A stretch of DNA of 64,000 bases from contig JAATFA010000033.1 in assembly GCA_015655445.1 (NCBI GenBank), positions 1-64,000 on the forward strand, written 5' to 3'. The DNA comes from Actinomycetales bacterium. GTDB taxonomy: Bacteria; Actinomycetota; Actinomycetes; Actinomycetales; Microbacteriaceae. The notes beneath the pieces were generated by a model. It did not search any database. It had not been told where the DNA came from and worked only from the letters and a program-made list of their open reading frames with translations. Below, piece by piece: positions 1 through 8,543 of this stretch; positions within the stretch are counted from its first letter, which is position 1, and every line of letters begins with the position of its first letter. Position numbers and translations under genes: made by a program.

Positions 1-254
1 ACCTTGAACGGGTCGTTGATGAGCTGCTGGTGCAGCTTGTTCGGGAAGTACTCCTCGAGCGTGCGGCCGTTGACGGTGAACGTGCCCGTGCCGGGCACGA
101 GGCGCACGCGCGCGATGGCCTGCTTGCGCCGGCCGACGGCCGCGCCGGGCACGCTCAGCACGGCACGGGGTGCGCGCGGGGCGGCCTCGGGCGTGCTCTC
201 GGTGCTGTAGTTCGTGAGGACCTCGTCGGAGAGGGAGTCTGCGATCTTCGCCAC
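1..254 (-). CDS. rpsI: 30S ribosomal protein S9 (3' end outside window)
   Basis: The minus strand reads from a GTG at 252-254 ([12 protein letters not shown]...) into the S9 core [17 protein letters not shown] and ends at the window edge around residue 84, so the C-terminal half with the conserved KR-rich tail is not visible. S9 is a small-subunit head protein whose tail reaches the P-site tRNA. The acidic N-terminal extension of about 35 residues ahead of the conserved core is seen in actinobacterial S9 proteins. It lies 32 bp downstream of rplM on the same strand, the usual rplM-rpsI operon. Identification is certain; the GTG start is inferred because the ORF track listed no ORF for it. Confidence 0.95.
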   Translation of the reverse strand, partial: MAKIADSLSDEVLTNYSTESTPEAAPRAPRAVLSVPGAAVGRRKQAIARVRLVPGTGTFTVNGRTLEEYFPNKLHQQLINDPFK

Positions 255-286
255 GGTTGGATGTCCTTGAGTCTGAGAGCGGGCGC

Positions 287-733
287 CTACTGGGCGACCT
301 GGTCGAGGGTGTACGTCTTCGGCTGCTGCGCCGCGTGCGGGTGCTCGGGGCCGGCGTAGACCTTGAGCTTGCGGAACTGGGCGCGACCGAGCGAGTTCTT
401 CGGGAGCATGCCGCGCACGGCCTTCTCGACAGCGCGCGTCGGGTGCTTCTCGAGCAGGTCGGAGTAGCTCGTCGTCGTGAGACCGCCCGGGTAGCCGGAG
501 TGACGGTACGCCTTCTTCTTCTCGAGCTTGGCGCCCGTGAGGGCGACCTTGTCGGCGTTGACGATGATGACGAAGTCGCCCATGTCCAGGTGGGGGGCGA
601 ACGTCGGCTTGTGCTTGCCGCGCAGGAGGGCGGCGGTGTGGCTCGCGAGCCGTCCGAGGACGACGTCGGTCGCGTCGATGACGACCCAGTCGCGCTGGAT
701 GTCAGCGGGCTTGGGCGAGAACGTGCGCGTCAC
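287..733 (-). CDS. rplM: 50S ribosomal protein L13
   Basis: This 148-residue protein is full length for L13 (usually 140-150 aa) and carries the family motifs [21 protein letters not shown] and GYPGGL, ending [13 protein letters not shown]13 is an early-assembly protein of the large subunit. It is the first gene of the rplM-rpsI operon. A good promoter lies about 130 bp upstream (TTGACC / TAACCT, 18-bp spacer), leaving an untranslated leader of about 125 nt. A leader of that length could hold autoregulatory structure as known for other L13 operons, but I see no specific fold. Immediately upstream of the promoter lies the 21-bp phased repeat array. Confidence 0.98.
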   Translation of the reverse strand: MTRTFSPKPADIQRDWVVIDATDVVLGRLASHTAALLRGKHKPTFAPHLDMGDFVIIVNADKVALTGAKLEKKKAYRHSGYPGGLTTTSYSDLLEKHPTRAVEKAVRGMLPKNSLGRAQFRKLKVYAGPEHPHAAQQPKTYTLDQVAQ

Positions 734-866
734 AGGCGTACTGCTTTCTGGTCGAGGTGGTCGTGGATCCCGCTCCGGTGGGAGTTCCGGGCCGGTGGCC
801 GGAACGCCGCGGTGGAGGGCTCAACTGCGGTCGCGCTCGCGCGGTCGGCGCGCACGCAACCTCCAT

Positions 867-896
867 AGGTTAGTCGACGCCTGCGGGAGCGGTCAA
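867..896 (-). promoter_or_regulatory. Predicted promoter of rplM-rpsI
   Basis: On the minus strand a -35 box TTGACC (896-891) and a -10 box TAACCT (872-867) are separated by 18 bp. These are close to the actinobacterial housekeeping consensus TTGAC / TANNNT. The predicted start near 860 gives a leader of about 125 nt before rplM. The phased repeat array begins about 30 bp upstream of the -35 box. Confidence 0.65.
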
Positions 897-926
897 ACGA
901 GCGGCGCCGCGCCGTCAGACCCGCAC

Positions 927-1280
927 AACGAAGGAGACCGCCCGCGAGAGCGGGGCTCGCACCCCCGAAAACGAAGGAACGGGTCGACGATACGAAGGAA
1001 CGGACGGCCGGAACGAAGGAACGGACGGCCAGAACGAAGGAACGGACGGCCAGAACGAAGGAACGGGGCCGCCGAGAACGAAGGAGGCGACGCCGAGAAC
1101 GAAGGACGACGTGGCACCGCAGATGTGCGGATCCGCCATCTGCGGGAAGCCGGCGGCACGCTACTGCGCTCAGCGGCCGCAGACTCCTTCGTTTTCGCTG
1201 ACCAACTCCTTCGTCTCGGCGGCCCCGTTCCTTCGTTCTCGGCCGGCCGTTCCTTCATTTTTGGCACCCGTTCCTTCGTT
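927..1280. repeat. Phased AACGAAGGA repeat array with inverted counterpart
   Basis: The nonamer AACGAAGGA (one TACGAAGGA) begins on the + strand at 927, 970, 991, 1012, 1033, 1054, 1077 and 1098. Spacing is 21 bp, with one 43-bp gap (an empty slot) and one 23-bp step. Its complement TCCTTCGTT and close variants then begins at 1185, 1207, 1229, 1251 and 1272, spaced 21-22 bp. The best-matched arms are 1053-1085 and 1207-1238, differing by one inserted A over about 33 bp. Between the arms lies a 29-bp palindrome. The array fills the gene-free interval between the rplM promoter and the truA stop; no believable gene lies here. Function is unknown. Two-turn phasing suggests a cooperative protein-binding array, or a long RNA/DNA hairpin. 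Confidence 0.9.
1117..1145. repeat. 29-bp palindrome near the centre of the repeat array
   Basis: The sequence reads CCGCAGATG-T-GCGGATCCGC-CATCTGCGG: two perfect 9-bp outer arms around a perfect 10-bp inner palindrome, with one unpaired T. It lies between the direct and inverted halves of the AACGAAGGA array. Its centre is about 15 bp from the midpoint of the best-matched outer arms. Role unknown; it could be a dimeric protein site or the apical hairpin of a larger structure. Confidence 0.8.
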
Positions 1281-1332
1281 GTCGGGGGAACGAGCCCGCG
1301 CTGCGCGGGCGCGCTTGGACGGGAGCCGCGAC

Positions 1333-2226
1333 TCAGGCCGGCGCGGAGGGGAGCGTGCGCATGGCGCGCGTCTGCTCGGCGCGCGCGGCGAGCGCCGCCT
1401 CGTCCGGGTAGCCGACCTCGACGAGCCGCAAGCCCTTCGCGGGCGCGACGACGAAGGCGCTCGTGCGCTCGAGCCCGTCCCGCAGCTCGACGAGCCGCGC
1501 GGGCGCGAGCCGGCCCTCCCCGACCGCGATCGACGCTCCGACGAGCGCGCGCACCATGCTGTGGCAGAACGCGTCCGCGCGCACGTGCGCGACGAGCACG
1601 CCGTCCGCGTCCCGCCGCCAGGAGAACTCCTGCAGCGTGCGGATCGTCGTCGCCCCCTCCCGCGCCCTGCAGTACGCGGCCCAGTCGTGCAGGCCGAGCA
1701 GCCCCCGCGCAGCGGCGTCCATCGCGGCGACGTCGAGCGCCGTCGGGTGCCAGAGCGTGTACCGGGAGGCGAGCGGGTCGTGCGTCGCGGCGGCATCGGC
1801 CACGCGATACTCGTACCGGCGCCAGACGGCCGAGAACCGCGCGTCGAAGCCGGCGGGCGCGATCGACGCGCGCGCGACGTGCAGGTCGCCGCGCATCCCC
1901 GCGATGCCGTTGAGACGTCGCGCGAGCGCGTCCGGCCCGCGCGGCGCGAGCCACGAGCGGCCGCCGCGCAGGGGGCGGTCGAGCGACGCGAGCTGCTCCG
2001 CGGAGAGGTCGAGGTGCGCGACCTGGCCGCTCGCGTGCACGCCCGCGTCCGTGCGTCCGGCGACCGTGAGCTGCGGCGCGGGCGGCACCCGGCGGAAGAT
2101 CGTCGCGAGCGCCTCCTCGAGCTCGCCCTGCACCGTGCGCAGTCCCGGCTGGCGCGTCCATCCCGAGAATCCGGACCCGTCGTAGGCGATGTCGAGGCGC
2201 ATCCGCGTGGAGGTGTCACCCGTCAC
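1333..2226 (-). CDS. truA: tRNA pseudouridine(38-40) synthase TruA
   Basis: TruA isomerises U38-U40 in the anticodon arm of many tRNAs. The protein has the family start MRLDIAYDGSGFSGWTRQPG, the catalytic-aspartate motif RTDAGVHA, and the later block RADAFCHSMVRALVG. Length (about 290-297 aa) is normal. Two starts are possible. ATG 2202 lacks a Shine-Dalgarno sequence. GTG 2226 lies exactly 7 nt downstream of a TAGACT -10 box, the geometry of an actinobacterial leaderless mRNA, so I chose GTG. The gene runs toward rplM but is separated from it by the repeat array, and it is divergent from the acyltransferase. Confidence 0.95.
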   Translation of the reverse strand: MTGDTSTRMRLDIAYDGSGFSGWTRQPGLRTVQGELEEALATIFRRVPPAPQLTVAGRTDAGVHASGQVAHLDLSAEQLASLDRPLRGGRSWLAPRGPDALARRLNGIAGMRGDLHVARASIAPAGFDARFSAVWRRYEYRVADAAATHDPLASRYTLWHPTALDVAAMDAAARGLLGLHDWAAYCRAREGATTIRTLQEFSWRRDADGVLVAHVRADAFCHSMVRALVGASIAVGEGRLAPARLVELRDGLERTSAFVVAPAKGLRLVEVGYPDEAALAARAEQTRAMRTLPSAPA

Positions 2227-2233
2227 GCGAGCG

Positions 2234-2243
2234 AGTCTAGGCT
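2234..2243. promoter_or_regulatory. Overlapping back-to-back -10 elements (truA / acyltransferase)
   Basis: The + strand decamer AGTCTAGGCT contains TAGACT on the minus strand (2239-2234, for truA) and TAGGCT on the plus strand (2238-2243, for the acyltransferase). The two share two base pairs. The truA element is 7 nt from its GTG start. No clear -35 box is seen for either direction. Confidence 0.5.
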
Positions 2244-2260
2244 GGCCTCGGACCGGATCC

Positions 2261-4195
2261 ATGAGCACGAGCACCCTCGCCCCCGACACCGGCCGCCTGC
2301 CGCAGGTCGTGCCGTCCAAGCCCCGCACACGCGACCACGTGGCGGGGCTCGACGGCTTGCGCGCGCTCGCCGTCGTCGCGGTGCTCCTGTACCACCTCTC
2401 CCCCGGCTGGCTGCCCGGCGGATACATCGGCGTCGACCTGTTCTTCGTCATCAGCGGCTTCATCATCACGACGCTCCTGCTGCGCGAGCGCGAGCGCACG
2501 AGGCGCGTGCACCTCGGCGAGTTCTGGCTCCGCCGCGCGCGGCGCCTGCTGCCCGCGGTCGTGCTCGTCGTGCTCGTGTGCGGGGCCGCGGCGTTCGCGA
2601 TCGGCGGCGACGTCGTCGTGCAGCTCGGCTGGCAGGTGCTCGGCGCCCTCACCTTCAGCTACAACTGGGTCGCCGTGGGCGCGGGGACGAGCTACTTCGC
2701 CTCGACGACGCCCGAGCTGTTCCGGAACCTGTGGTCGCTCGCGGTCGAGGAGCAGTTCTACCTCGTCTGGCCGATCGCGCTCGGCGTGCTGCTGCTCGTC
2801 CGCTCGCGCGCCGTGCGCATCGCCGTGCTCGCCGCCGTCGCGGTGCTCTCCGCGCTCGCGATGGCGCTCCTGTTCGTGCCCGGATCGGATCCGACACGCG
2901 TGTACTACGGCACCGACACGCACAGCTTCGGCCTCGCGCTCGGCGCGATGCTCGCGTTCGTCTGGCGCCTCTATCCCGAACGGCCCGCGTGGAGCCTCCG
3001 CGCGCGGTTCTGGATGTGCGCGGCCGCGCTCGCCGCGCTCGGCGGCCTCGTCGCCCTCGGGCTCTGGATGCCGGAGGACGGCACGCTCACCTACCGCGGC
3101 GGCCTCCCGCTCGCCGCGCTCCTGAGCGCGACGGTCATCGCGGGCGCCATCGTGCCCGCGGGCTGGCTCGGCCGGGCGCTCGACCTCGCGCCGCTGCGCT
3201 GGGTGGGCGTGCGCTCGTTCGGCCTCTACCTGTGGCACTGGCCCGTGTTCGTGCTCTTCTCGGCGGCCGAGCCGGACTGGACGCGCTCGCCGAGCGACCG
3301 GTGCATGCTCGGCGGCGTCTCGTTCGCGATCACGCTCGTCGCGGCGGTCCTCTCCTACCGCTTCGTCGAGACGCCGATCCGGCGCCTCGGTTTCCGCGCG
3401 TCCCTCGCCCGCTTCCGATCGTGGGCGATCGGCTCGCCGACGCGTCTCGTCGCGGGAACGACCGCGATCGTCGTCGCGCTCACGGCGACCGCGCTCACGG
3501 CAGGCGCGATCGCCGCGGACCCCGGGCAGAGCCAGGCGGAGCAGCAGATCGAGCGCGGCATCCGGGCGATCGAGCACTCGCCGAGCCCGACGCCGCGGCC
3601 CGCGGGCGCGACCGGCACGGCCGGCGCGTCGGTGCCCGCGCCCCCGCCGTCCGCTCCGCCACTGCCGGGCGGGGACGAGATCACGGCGATCGGCGACTCC
3701 GTCATGCTCGCCGTCGCGCCGTACCTGCAGCAGGCGTTCCCCGGCATCGCGATCGACGCGGCCGTCTCGCGGCAGATGAGCGCGGCGCCCACGCTCATCC
3801 AGGCGCAGCTCGACGCAGGCACGCTGCGGCCCATCGTCATCCTCGGCCTCGGGACGAACGGGCCGTTCGCGCGCTCTCTGCTCGACCGCATCGTCTCGAT
3901 GATCGTGGATCGCGAGCTCGTGCTCGTCACCAACCAGGCCCCGCGGCCGTGGACGTCCGGCAACAACGCGATGCTCATCCAGGAGGCGCAGCAGTTCCGG
4001 CAGGTCGAGCTCGCGAACTGGCAGGCCGCGGTCGCGCCGCACCTCGACGTGCTCGCGCACGACCAGATCCACGCGGGCGGCCCGCAGGGCGGCGCGATCT
4101 ATGTCGATGCCGTGACGGGCGCACTGCAGCGCCTTGCCGAGCTGCCCCCGCTGCGGAGCGTGCACGAGTACGGGCTCGCGCCTCGACCGAGCTGA
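2261..4195 (+). CDS. OatA-like membrane acyltransferase with SGNH domain
   Basis: The first 390 or so residues form a multi-helix acyltransferase-3 domain (DGLRALAVVAVLLYHL, GVDLFFVISGFIITTLLL, LWSLAVEEQFYLVWP). A transmembrane helix, a Pro/Ala-rich linker (SPSPTPRPAGATG) and a C-terminal SGNH hydrolase-like domain follow. That domain has block I GDSVM, the later GLGTNGPF, and DQIH carrying the probable catalytic Asp/His. In this family the membrane part passes an acyl group outward and the SGNH part transfers it to cell-wall sugars such as peptidoglycan or glycans. The 644-aa length is typical. ATG 2261 is chosen over the track's upstream ATG, which overlaps truA. The acceptor cannot be told from sequence. 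Confidence 0.85.
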   Translation: MSTSTLAPDTGRLPQVVPSKPRTRDHVAGLDGLRALAVVAVLLYHLSPGWLPGGYIGVDLFFVISGFIITTLLLRERERTRRVHLGEFWLRRARRLLPAVVLVVLVCGAAAFAIGGDVVVQLGWQVLGALTFSYNWVAVGAGTSYFASTTPELFRNLWSLAVEEQFYLVWPIALGVLLLVRSRAVRIAVLAAVAVLSALAMALLFVPGSDPTRVYYGTDTHSFGLALGAMLAFVWRLYPERPAWSLRARFWMCAAALAALGGLVALGLWMPEDGTLTYRGGLPLAALLSATVIAGAIVPAGWLGRALDLAPLRWVGVRSFGLYLWHWPVFVLFSAAEPDWTRSPSDRCMLGGVSFAITLVAAVLSYRFVETPIRRLGFRASLARFRSWAIGSPTRLVAGTTAIVVALTATALTAGAIAADPGQSQAEQQIERGIRAIEHSPSPTPRPAGATGTAGASVPAPPPSAPPLPGGDEITAIGDSVMLAVAPYLQQAFPGIAIDAAVSRQMSAAPTLIQAQLDAGTLRPIVILGLGTNGPFARSLLDRIVSMIVDRELVLVTNQAPRPWTSGNNAMLIQEAQQFRQVELANWQAAVAPHLDVLAHDQIHAGGPQGGAIYVDAVTGALQRLAELPPLRSVHEYGLAPRPS

Positions 4196-4231
4196 GGCAC
4201 CGCACCCGCGCGCCCGCCTGCCGCGCTCACG

Positions 4232-4308
4232 CCCCCCTCGTGTGCGCGAAAAGTGACACGCGCGGCCGGAGTCCGGCCGCGCGTGTCACTTTTCGCGCAC
4301 GAGGGGGG
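4232..4308. terminator. Long near-perfect palindrome between convergent genes
   Basis: The arms CCCCCCTCGTG(TG)CGCGAAAAGTGACACGCGCGGCCGGA and its complement differ only by a 2-nt insertion over about 37 bp per arm, with essentially no loop. It sits between the stops of the convergent acyltransferase and stress-protein genes, as expected for a bidirectional terminator. The arm length and exactness exceed a normal terminator and there is no U-tract. A REP/MITE-like palindromic element doing that job is therefore equally possible. Confidence 0.75.
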
Positions 4309-4318
4309 GCAGGGTGGG

Positions 4319-5227
4319 CTACTCGGCGGGGACCACGAGCACGGGACACGGCGGCGTGAGCAGCACGCCGTGCGTGACGGAGCCGAGCACGAAGCGCGTG
4401 AACGCGTTCCTGTTGTGCCGGCCGAGCACCAGCAGGTCTGCGCCCTCGGCCGCCCCGACGAGCACGCCGACCGGCACGCCCTCGACGAGCTGCGGCGAGA
4501 CCTCGAGCTGCGGATGGCGCGAGCGCACCTCCTGCACGGCGGCCTCGAGGCGCTCGCGCTCGGCGTCCTCGACGACGGTCACCGTCTCGCCGTCGACGAA
4601 CGCCTCGCCGTAGCCGAACGAGGGGATCGTCCAGCCGTGGACGATCTCGAGACGGCGGCCCAGGCGCTCGGCCTCGTGCGCAGCGTAGGCGAGCGCGATC
4701 TCGGCCGTGTCGTCGCCCGGCACGCCCACGACGACGGGACCGCCGGTCGCCGTCCACGAGCGCGGCACGACGACCACGGGGCACGCCGCGCCGGCGGCGA
4801 GGCGGAGCGGGAGCGTGCCGAAGAGCTCGGCGCCGACGACGGACGTCTTGTTCGTGCCGATGACCGCGAGGTCGGCGTTCTCGGTCGCGCGGACGAGCTC
4901 GTGCGCGCGACGGCCCTCGAGCACGGTCGTCGCGACCGGGAGGTGCGGCGCGCGCTGCTCGACGACGATGCGCGCCTCCCGCAGGACGCGCTCGGCGGCC
5001 GGGTGGGCCTGCTCCGCGACGCCCGGCGCGACGGCGACGCCCTCGGGGACGACGGTCACGAGCTCGACCTCGGCGTGCTCGATGCCCTGCACGCGATCGA
5101 GGGCCCAATCGAGCGCGCGACCGCTCGCCTCCCCGCCGTCGACGGCGACGACGACGTGGTGGATGGGGCGAGGCGCGCGCTCGGGGCGCTCCTCGGTCGG
5201 CTGGGCGGTGGGCTGGCTGCTGGTCAT
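4319..5227 (-). CDS. Tandem universal stress protein (UspA family)
   Basis: Two Usp domains lie in one 302-aa chain. The first starts HHVVVAVDGGEASGRALDWAL and ends near VVVVPRS; the second starts GPVVVGVPGDD. The second domain carries the ATP-binding pattern G-2x-G-9x-G(S/T) in LVLGRHNRNAFTRFVLGSVTHG and ends CPVLVVPAE. Start ATG 5227 follows a good SD (AGGAG), so the track's longer start is not used. Family members bind ATP and help cells survive growth arrest; many tandem Usps belong to the mycobacterial DosR regulon. It lies downstream of the flavodoxin gene, which has a DosR-like box. A hairpin between them could limit read-through. Confidence 0.9.
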   Translation of the reverse strand: MTSSQPTAQPTEERPERAPRPIHHVVVAVDGGEASGRALDWALDRVQGIEHAEVELVTVVPEGVAVAPGVAEQAHPAAERVLREARIVVEQRAPHLPVATTVLEGRRAHELVRATENADLAVIGTNKTSVVGAELFGTLPLRLAAGAACPVVVVPRSWTATGGPVVVGVPGDDTAEIALAYAAHEAERLGRRLEIVHGWTIPSFGYGEAFVDGETVTVVEDAERERLEAAVQEVRSRHPQLEVSPQLVEGVPVGVLVGAAEGADLLVLGRHNRNAFTRFVLGSVTHGVLLTPPCPVLVVPAE

Positions 5228-5266
5228 GCTGAGATTCTCCTGCCGGACGGGGATGGATGGCGAGAC

Positions 5267-5288
5267 GCGACGGACGGGCGTCCGTCGC
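5267..5288. terminator. Hairpin between flavodoxin and Usp genes
   Basis: A perfect inverted repeat GCGACGGAC-GGGC-GTCCGTCGC lies just past the flavodoxin stop. It has 9-bp arms and a 4-nt loop but no T-run, so it may be a GC-type terminator or attenuator. Its core GGAC-N4-GTCC resembles the DosR boxes, but the outer bases differ and no -10-like hexamer lies at the usual 23-bp distance. Confidence 0.5.
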
Positions 5289-5302
5289 ACGCGGGCGCGC
5301 GG

Positions 5303-5932
5303 TCAGGCACGCCCGGGCGTCGCGGGCTCGGGCGTCGCGGGCTCGAGCCCGGCGGGCTCGGGCGCGGCGGCGGCGAGGGCGCGCCCCCACGTCCACGCGC
5401 GATCGAGCTCGCCGTGCTCGAGGGCGCCCTCCCGCGCGACGAGGAAGCTCTCCGGACGCGCCACGAGCGTCGCCCCCGCGCGCACGAGGGCGCGCGCGAC
5501 GCGCGGCGCGGCTCCCCCCGCGACGGGCGGCGGCACGACGAGGCTCGTCGCGAACGCGGCGGCGGGGACGGAGGGCAGTCGCACGTGCGCGAGCCATGCG
5601 CGCAGGCAGGGCGCCAGGCGCGTGCGCGGCTCGGCCGCGAGCGCGTTCCCGGCGCCGCCCGGCGACGCGCCGGCGGGCCATGCGGATCGGTCGGGGGCGC
5701 CCTCCGACCACGGCTCGCCGCCGGGCCGCTCGCGGGAGCCGGCGCTCGAGGGCAGGCGGACGTGGCTCGAGCAGCCCGCGGCGACGAGCGCGAGCGCCGA
5801 CAGGTCGTCCGCGCCCACCTCCCCGGCACGGCGCACGACGACCTCGAGCCCTTCGCGGAGGCCGTCGGCGATCGCGTGCGCTATCCCGCGGGTGGTGCCG
5901 AGCTGGGACTCGTAGACGACGAGCGCCCGCAT
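5303..5932 (-). CDS. Flavodoxin-like protein
   Basis: The 209-aa product begins MRALVVYESQLGTTRGIAHAIADGL, the FMN phosphate-binding loop and first helix of flavodoxins. The rest is Ala/Pro-rich and weakly conserved, with a disordered C-terminus (EPATPEPATPGRA). Flavodoxin-like proteins carry electrons at low potential or act as quinone reductases; the partner is not evident. ATG 5932 has an SD (AGAGGAG). A perfect GGGACCTTCGTCCC box ends 59 bp upstream, with a GAGCAT hexamer 23 bp below the box. This makes it a probable member of the DevR regulon. The FMN aromatic loops are not clearly recognisable, so activity is uncertain. Confidence 0.75.
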   Translation of the reverse strand: MRALVVYESQLGTTRGIAHAIADGLREGLEVVVRRAGEVGADDLSALALVAAGCSSHVRLPSSAGSRERPGGEPWSEGAPDRSAWPAGASPGGAGNALAAEPRTRLAPCLRAWLAHVRLPSVPAAAFATSLVVPPPVAGGAAPRVARALVRAGATLVARPESFLVAREGALEHGELDRAWTWGRALAAAAPEPAGLEPATPEPATPGRA

Positions 5933-5991
5933 GGCCTGCTCCTCTCTTCGGCGACGCCATCCATGCTCGTCCCTCCCCCGCGCGCCTTCTA

Positions 5992-6005
5992 GGGACGAAG
6001 GTCCC
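5992..6005 (-). promoter_or_regulatory. DosR/DevR-like box upstream of the flavodoxin gene
   Basis: In gene orientation it reads GGGACCTTCGTCCC followed by T: perfect 5-bp arms with a 4-bp spacer, as in the mycobacterial core GGGAC-N4-GTCCC. A -10-like GAGCAT (5968-5963) lies exactly 23 bp downstream. The same 14-mer precedes the SDR gene at 37332. It lies just after the stop of the P-type ATPase. Confidence 0.8.
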
Positions 6006-6014
6006 GCCGGCGGA

Positions 6015-8543
6015 TCACCGCGGCAGGACGGCCGCGGCACGCCGGCGGAGGCGGTGCGGCACGACCGGGCGGGGCGGGCGCGGGCGGAAGAACAGCCACT
6101 TGGCGACGTCGATGACGACGACGTACGCGACGACGATGACCGCCATCGCGACGAGCAGCGCGACCGGCGGCGGCACGAAGCCGAAGAGGCGGCCGAGCGG
6201 CGAGTACGGCAGGATCCAGCCGACGGCGACCGTCGCGGCGACGGAGAGCGCGAGGAACAGGCCCGGCCGGCTGCGCAGGAAGGGGAACCGGCGGGTGCGG
6301 ATGACGAGCACGACGACCGCCTGCGTCGCGAGCGACTCGACGAACCAGCCGGTCTGGAAGGCCGCGCCCGTCGCCGAGAACGCGCCGAGCAGCACGGCGA
6401 AGGTCACGAGGTCGAAGAGCGAGCTGAGGGCGCCGAAGACGAGCATGTAGCGACGGACGAGCCCGAGGTCCCATCGCGCGGGTCGCCGCACCTGCTCGTC
6501 GTCGACCCGGTCGGTCGAGATGCTCAGCTGACCGGCGTCGTAGAGCAGGTTCGTGAGCAGCACCTGCCCGGGCAGCATCGGCAGGAACGGCAGGAACGAG
6601 GACGCGACCGCCGCGCTGAGCATGTTGCCGAAGTTGGCGGACGTGCCCATGAGCACGTACTTGATGGTGTTGCCGAACACGCGCCGGCCCTCGGCGACGC
6701 CGTCCGCCACGACGGCGAGGCTCTTGTCGAGCAGCACGATGTCAGCGGCCTCGCGAGCGACGTCGGTGCCGGAGAGCACGGAGATGCCGACGTCCGCCGC
6801 GTGCAGGGCGAGAGCGTCGTTGACGCCGTCGCCGAGGAACCCGACGTCCTCGCCCGCCGCCCGGAGGGCGCGGACGACGCGCTCCTTCTGCTCGGGCGAG
6901 ACGCGCGCGAGCACCGCGCCGTCGGCGATGCGCCGGGCGAGCTCCGCGTAGTCGACGCCGTCGAGATCGGCTCCCGTGAGCATCGTCGGGAGCGCGACCC
7001 CGAGATCGGCGAGGAGACGGCGAGCGGCGAGCGGATGGTCCCCCGTCGCGACGACGACGGCGATCCCGAGCGCGCGCAGCCGGCCGATCGCCTCCTCGGC
7101 GTCGCGCTTGGGCGGGTCCGCGAAGGCGAGCAGGCCGACGAGGTCGAGCCCGTTCTCGTCGGGGGGCGAGATGTCCTCCCTGCCGTCGAGCCGCTTGCGC
7201 GCGACGGCGAGGACTCGCCTGCCGCCCTCCGCCTCGCGGCGCACGGCCTCGGCGCCGGCCGTCGCGGCGCACCGGGCGAGCACCCGCTCCGCGGCTCCCT
7301 TGACGACGAGCCAGCGCTCGCCGCCGACGTCCACGAGCGCCGAGGACATCATCCGCTCGTGGTCGAACGGGAGGGTCGCGACGCGACGCGCGGCGAGGGG
7401 CGACGGATCCGGCGCGCGCACGAGTGCGGCGTCGAGGACGTTCGAGGGCAGCTCGCCCGGCGGCACGTCCGTCGCGAGCAGCCCCCACGAGAGCGCATCG
7501 ACCGACTCCGACCCCGACGGGTCGAGGGAGGCGGCGAGGCTCGGGGAGCCCTCCGTGAGGGTGCCGGTCTTGTCGGTGACGAGCACGGTGACGGCGCCGA
7601 GGTCCTCGATGCACACGAGTCGCTTGACGAGCACCTTGCGCTTCGCGAGCTGGCGCGCGCCGCGCGCGAGCGAGCTCGCGAGGACCGCCGGCAGCAGCTG
7701 GGGCGTGACGCCGACCGCGATCGTGAGGGCGAAGAGCACGGTGTCGAGCGGCGACCGGCGCAGCACGAGCCCCGTCACGACGATGCTCGCGACGAGCAGG
7801 ACGGCGACGATCAGGAGCAGGCGGCTGAAGCGGCGCAGCCCGACCTGGAACTCGGTCTCCGGCTGTCGGGCCGTCACGCCGCGTGCGATCGAGCCGAAGA
7901 CCGTGTCCGCTCCCGTCGCGACGACGACCGCGACCCCCTCCCCGGACCGCACGACGGATCCCGTGAAGACCATCGAGTTGAGGTCGCCGAGCGCGCGTCC
8001 CGGCGGCACCGCGGCCGCGGACTTGACGCGGGGCTCGTCCTCCCCCGTGAGCGCCGCCTCGTCGCACTCGAGCTCGTCCGCCTCGAGCAGCCGCGCGTCG
8101 GCGGGGACGAGCGCGCCGAGCGCGAGGCGGATGACGTCGCCCGGCACGAGCTCGGCCGCGTCGACTCTCTCCTCCCGTCCGTCCCGACGCACGACGACGG
8201 TGGGCCGCACGGTCTCGCTCAGGCGCGCCGCCGCGCGCTCGGCCGCATACTCGTTGGCGAAGCTCAGGCCCACGCTCGCGACGAGGATGACGGCGATGAT
8301 GACGGCCTCGCTCGCGTCGCCGACGATCGCGGCGCCGATCGCCGTCGCGATGAGCAGGAGGAGGATCGCGTTGCGGAACTGACGCGCGAGCACGACGAGG
8401 GCGGACACGCGCTGCGCCCGCGGACGCGGCGCGCGCGCCGCTCGCGCGCGGGCCTCCGCCTCGGTGAGGCCCCGGGGCGACGAGCCGACGCGAGCGAGCG
8501 CCTCGTCGGGAGCGAGACCCGCCCACGTCGCCGCATCGCTCAT
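6015..8543 (-). CDS. P-type cation ATPase, MgtA/MgtB-like
   Basis: The 842-aa protein has the full P-type set: LTGEDEP in the actuator domain, DKTGTLTE with the phosphorylated Asp, MVKGA-type nucleotide-binding region and [10 protein letters not shown]. Ahead of the DKTGT block it has [20 protein letters not shown], the P3B (MgtA) signature region, and later LLTNLLYD. Mg2+ import is therefore the best guess. The mycobacterial DosR regulon also contains a P-type ATPase (CtpF, a different subgroup), so membership here is a functional parallel. It is the last gene of a Usp-phosphoketolase-ATPase operon; its ATG overlaps the phosphoketolase stop (ATGA). Confidence 0.85.
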   Translation of the reverse strand: MSDAATWAGLAPDEALARVGSSPRGLTEAEARARAARAPRPRAQRVSALVVLARQFRNAILLLLIATAIGAAIVGDASEAVIIAVILVASVGLSFANEYAAERAAARLSETVRPTVVVRRDGREERVDAAELVPGDVIRLALGALVPADARLLEADELECDEAALTGEDEPRVKSAAAVPPGRALGDLNSMVFTGSVVRSGEGVAVVVATGADTVFGSIARGVTARQPETEFQVGLRRFSRLLLIVAVLLVASIVVTGLVLRRSPLDTVLFALTIAVGVTPQLLPAVLASSLARGARQLAKRKVLVKRLVCIEDLGAVTVLVTDKTGTLTEGSPSLAASLDPSGSESVDALSWGLLATDVPPGELPSNVLDAALVRAPDPSPLAARRVATLPFDHERMMSSALVDVGGERWLVVKGAAERVLARCAATAGAEAVRREAEGGRRVLAVARKRLDGREDISPPDENGLDLVGLLAFADPPKRDAEEAIGRLRALGIAVVVATGDHPLAARRLLADLGVALPTMLTGADLDGVDYAELARRIADGAVLARVSPEQKERVVRALRAAGEDVGFLGDGVNDALALHAADVGISVLSGTDVAREAADIVLLDKSLAVVADGVAEGRRVFGNTIKYVLMGTSANFGNMLSAAVASSFLPFLPMLPGQVLLTNLLYDAGQLSISTDRVDDEQVRRPARWDLGLVRRYMLVFGALSSLFDLVTFAVLLGAFSATGAAFQTGWFVESLATQAVVVLVIRTRRFPFLRSRPGLFLALSVAATVAVGWILPYSPLGRLFGFVPPPVALLVAMAVIVVAYVVVIDVAKWLFFRPRPPRPVVPHRLRRRAAAVLPR

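Noticed and set aside
915-1139. Minus-strand ORF of 74 aa with a heptapeptide repeat (VPSFWPS)
   Set aside because: The 21-bp DNA repeat creates a 7-codon repeat automatically. The same motif continues inverted beyond the ORF, and there is no SD, so the signal is at DNA or RNA level.
528-1913. Long plus-strand Arg-rich ORFs over rplM, the array and truA
   Set aside because: They are antisense shadows of GC-rich genes, with composition typical of non-coding frames.
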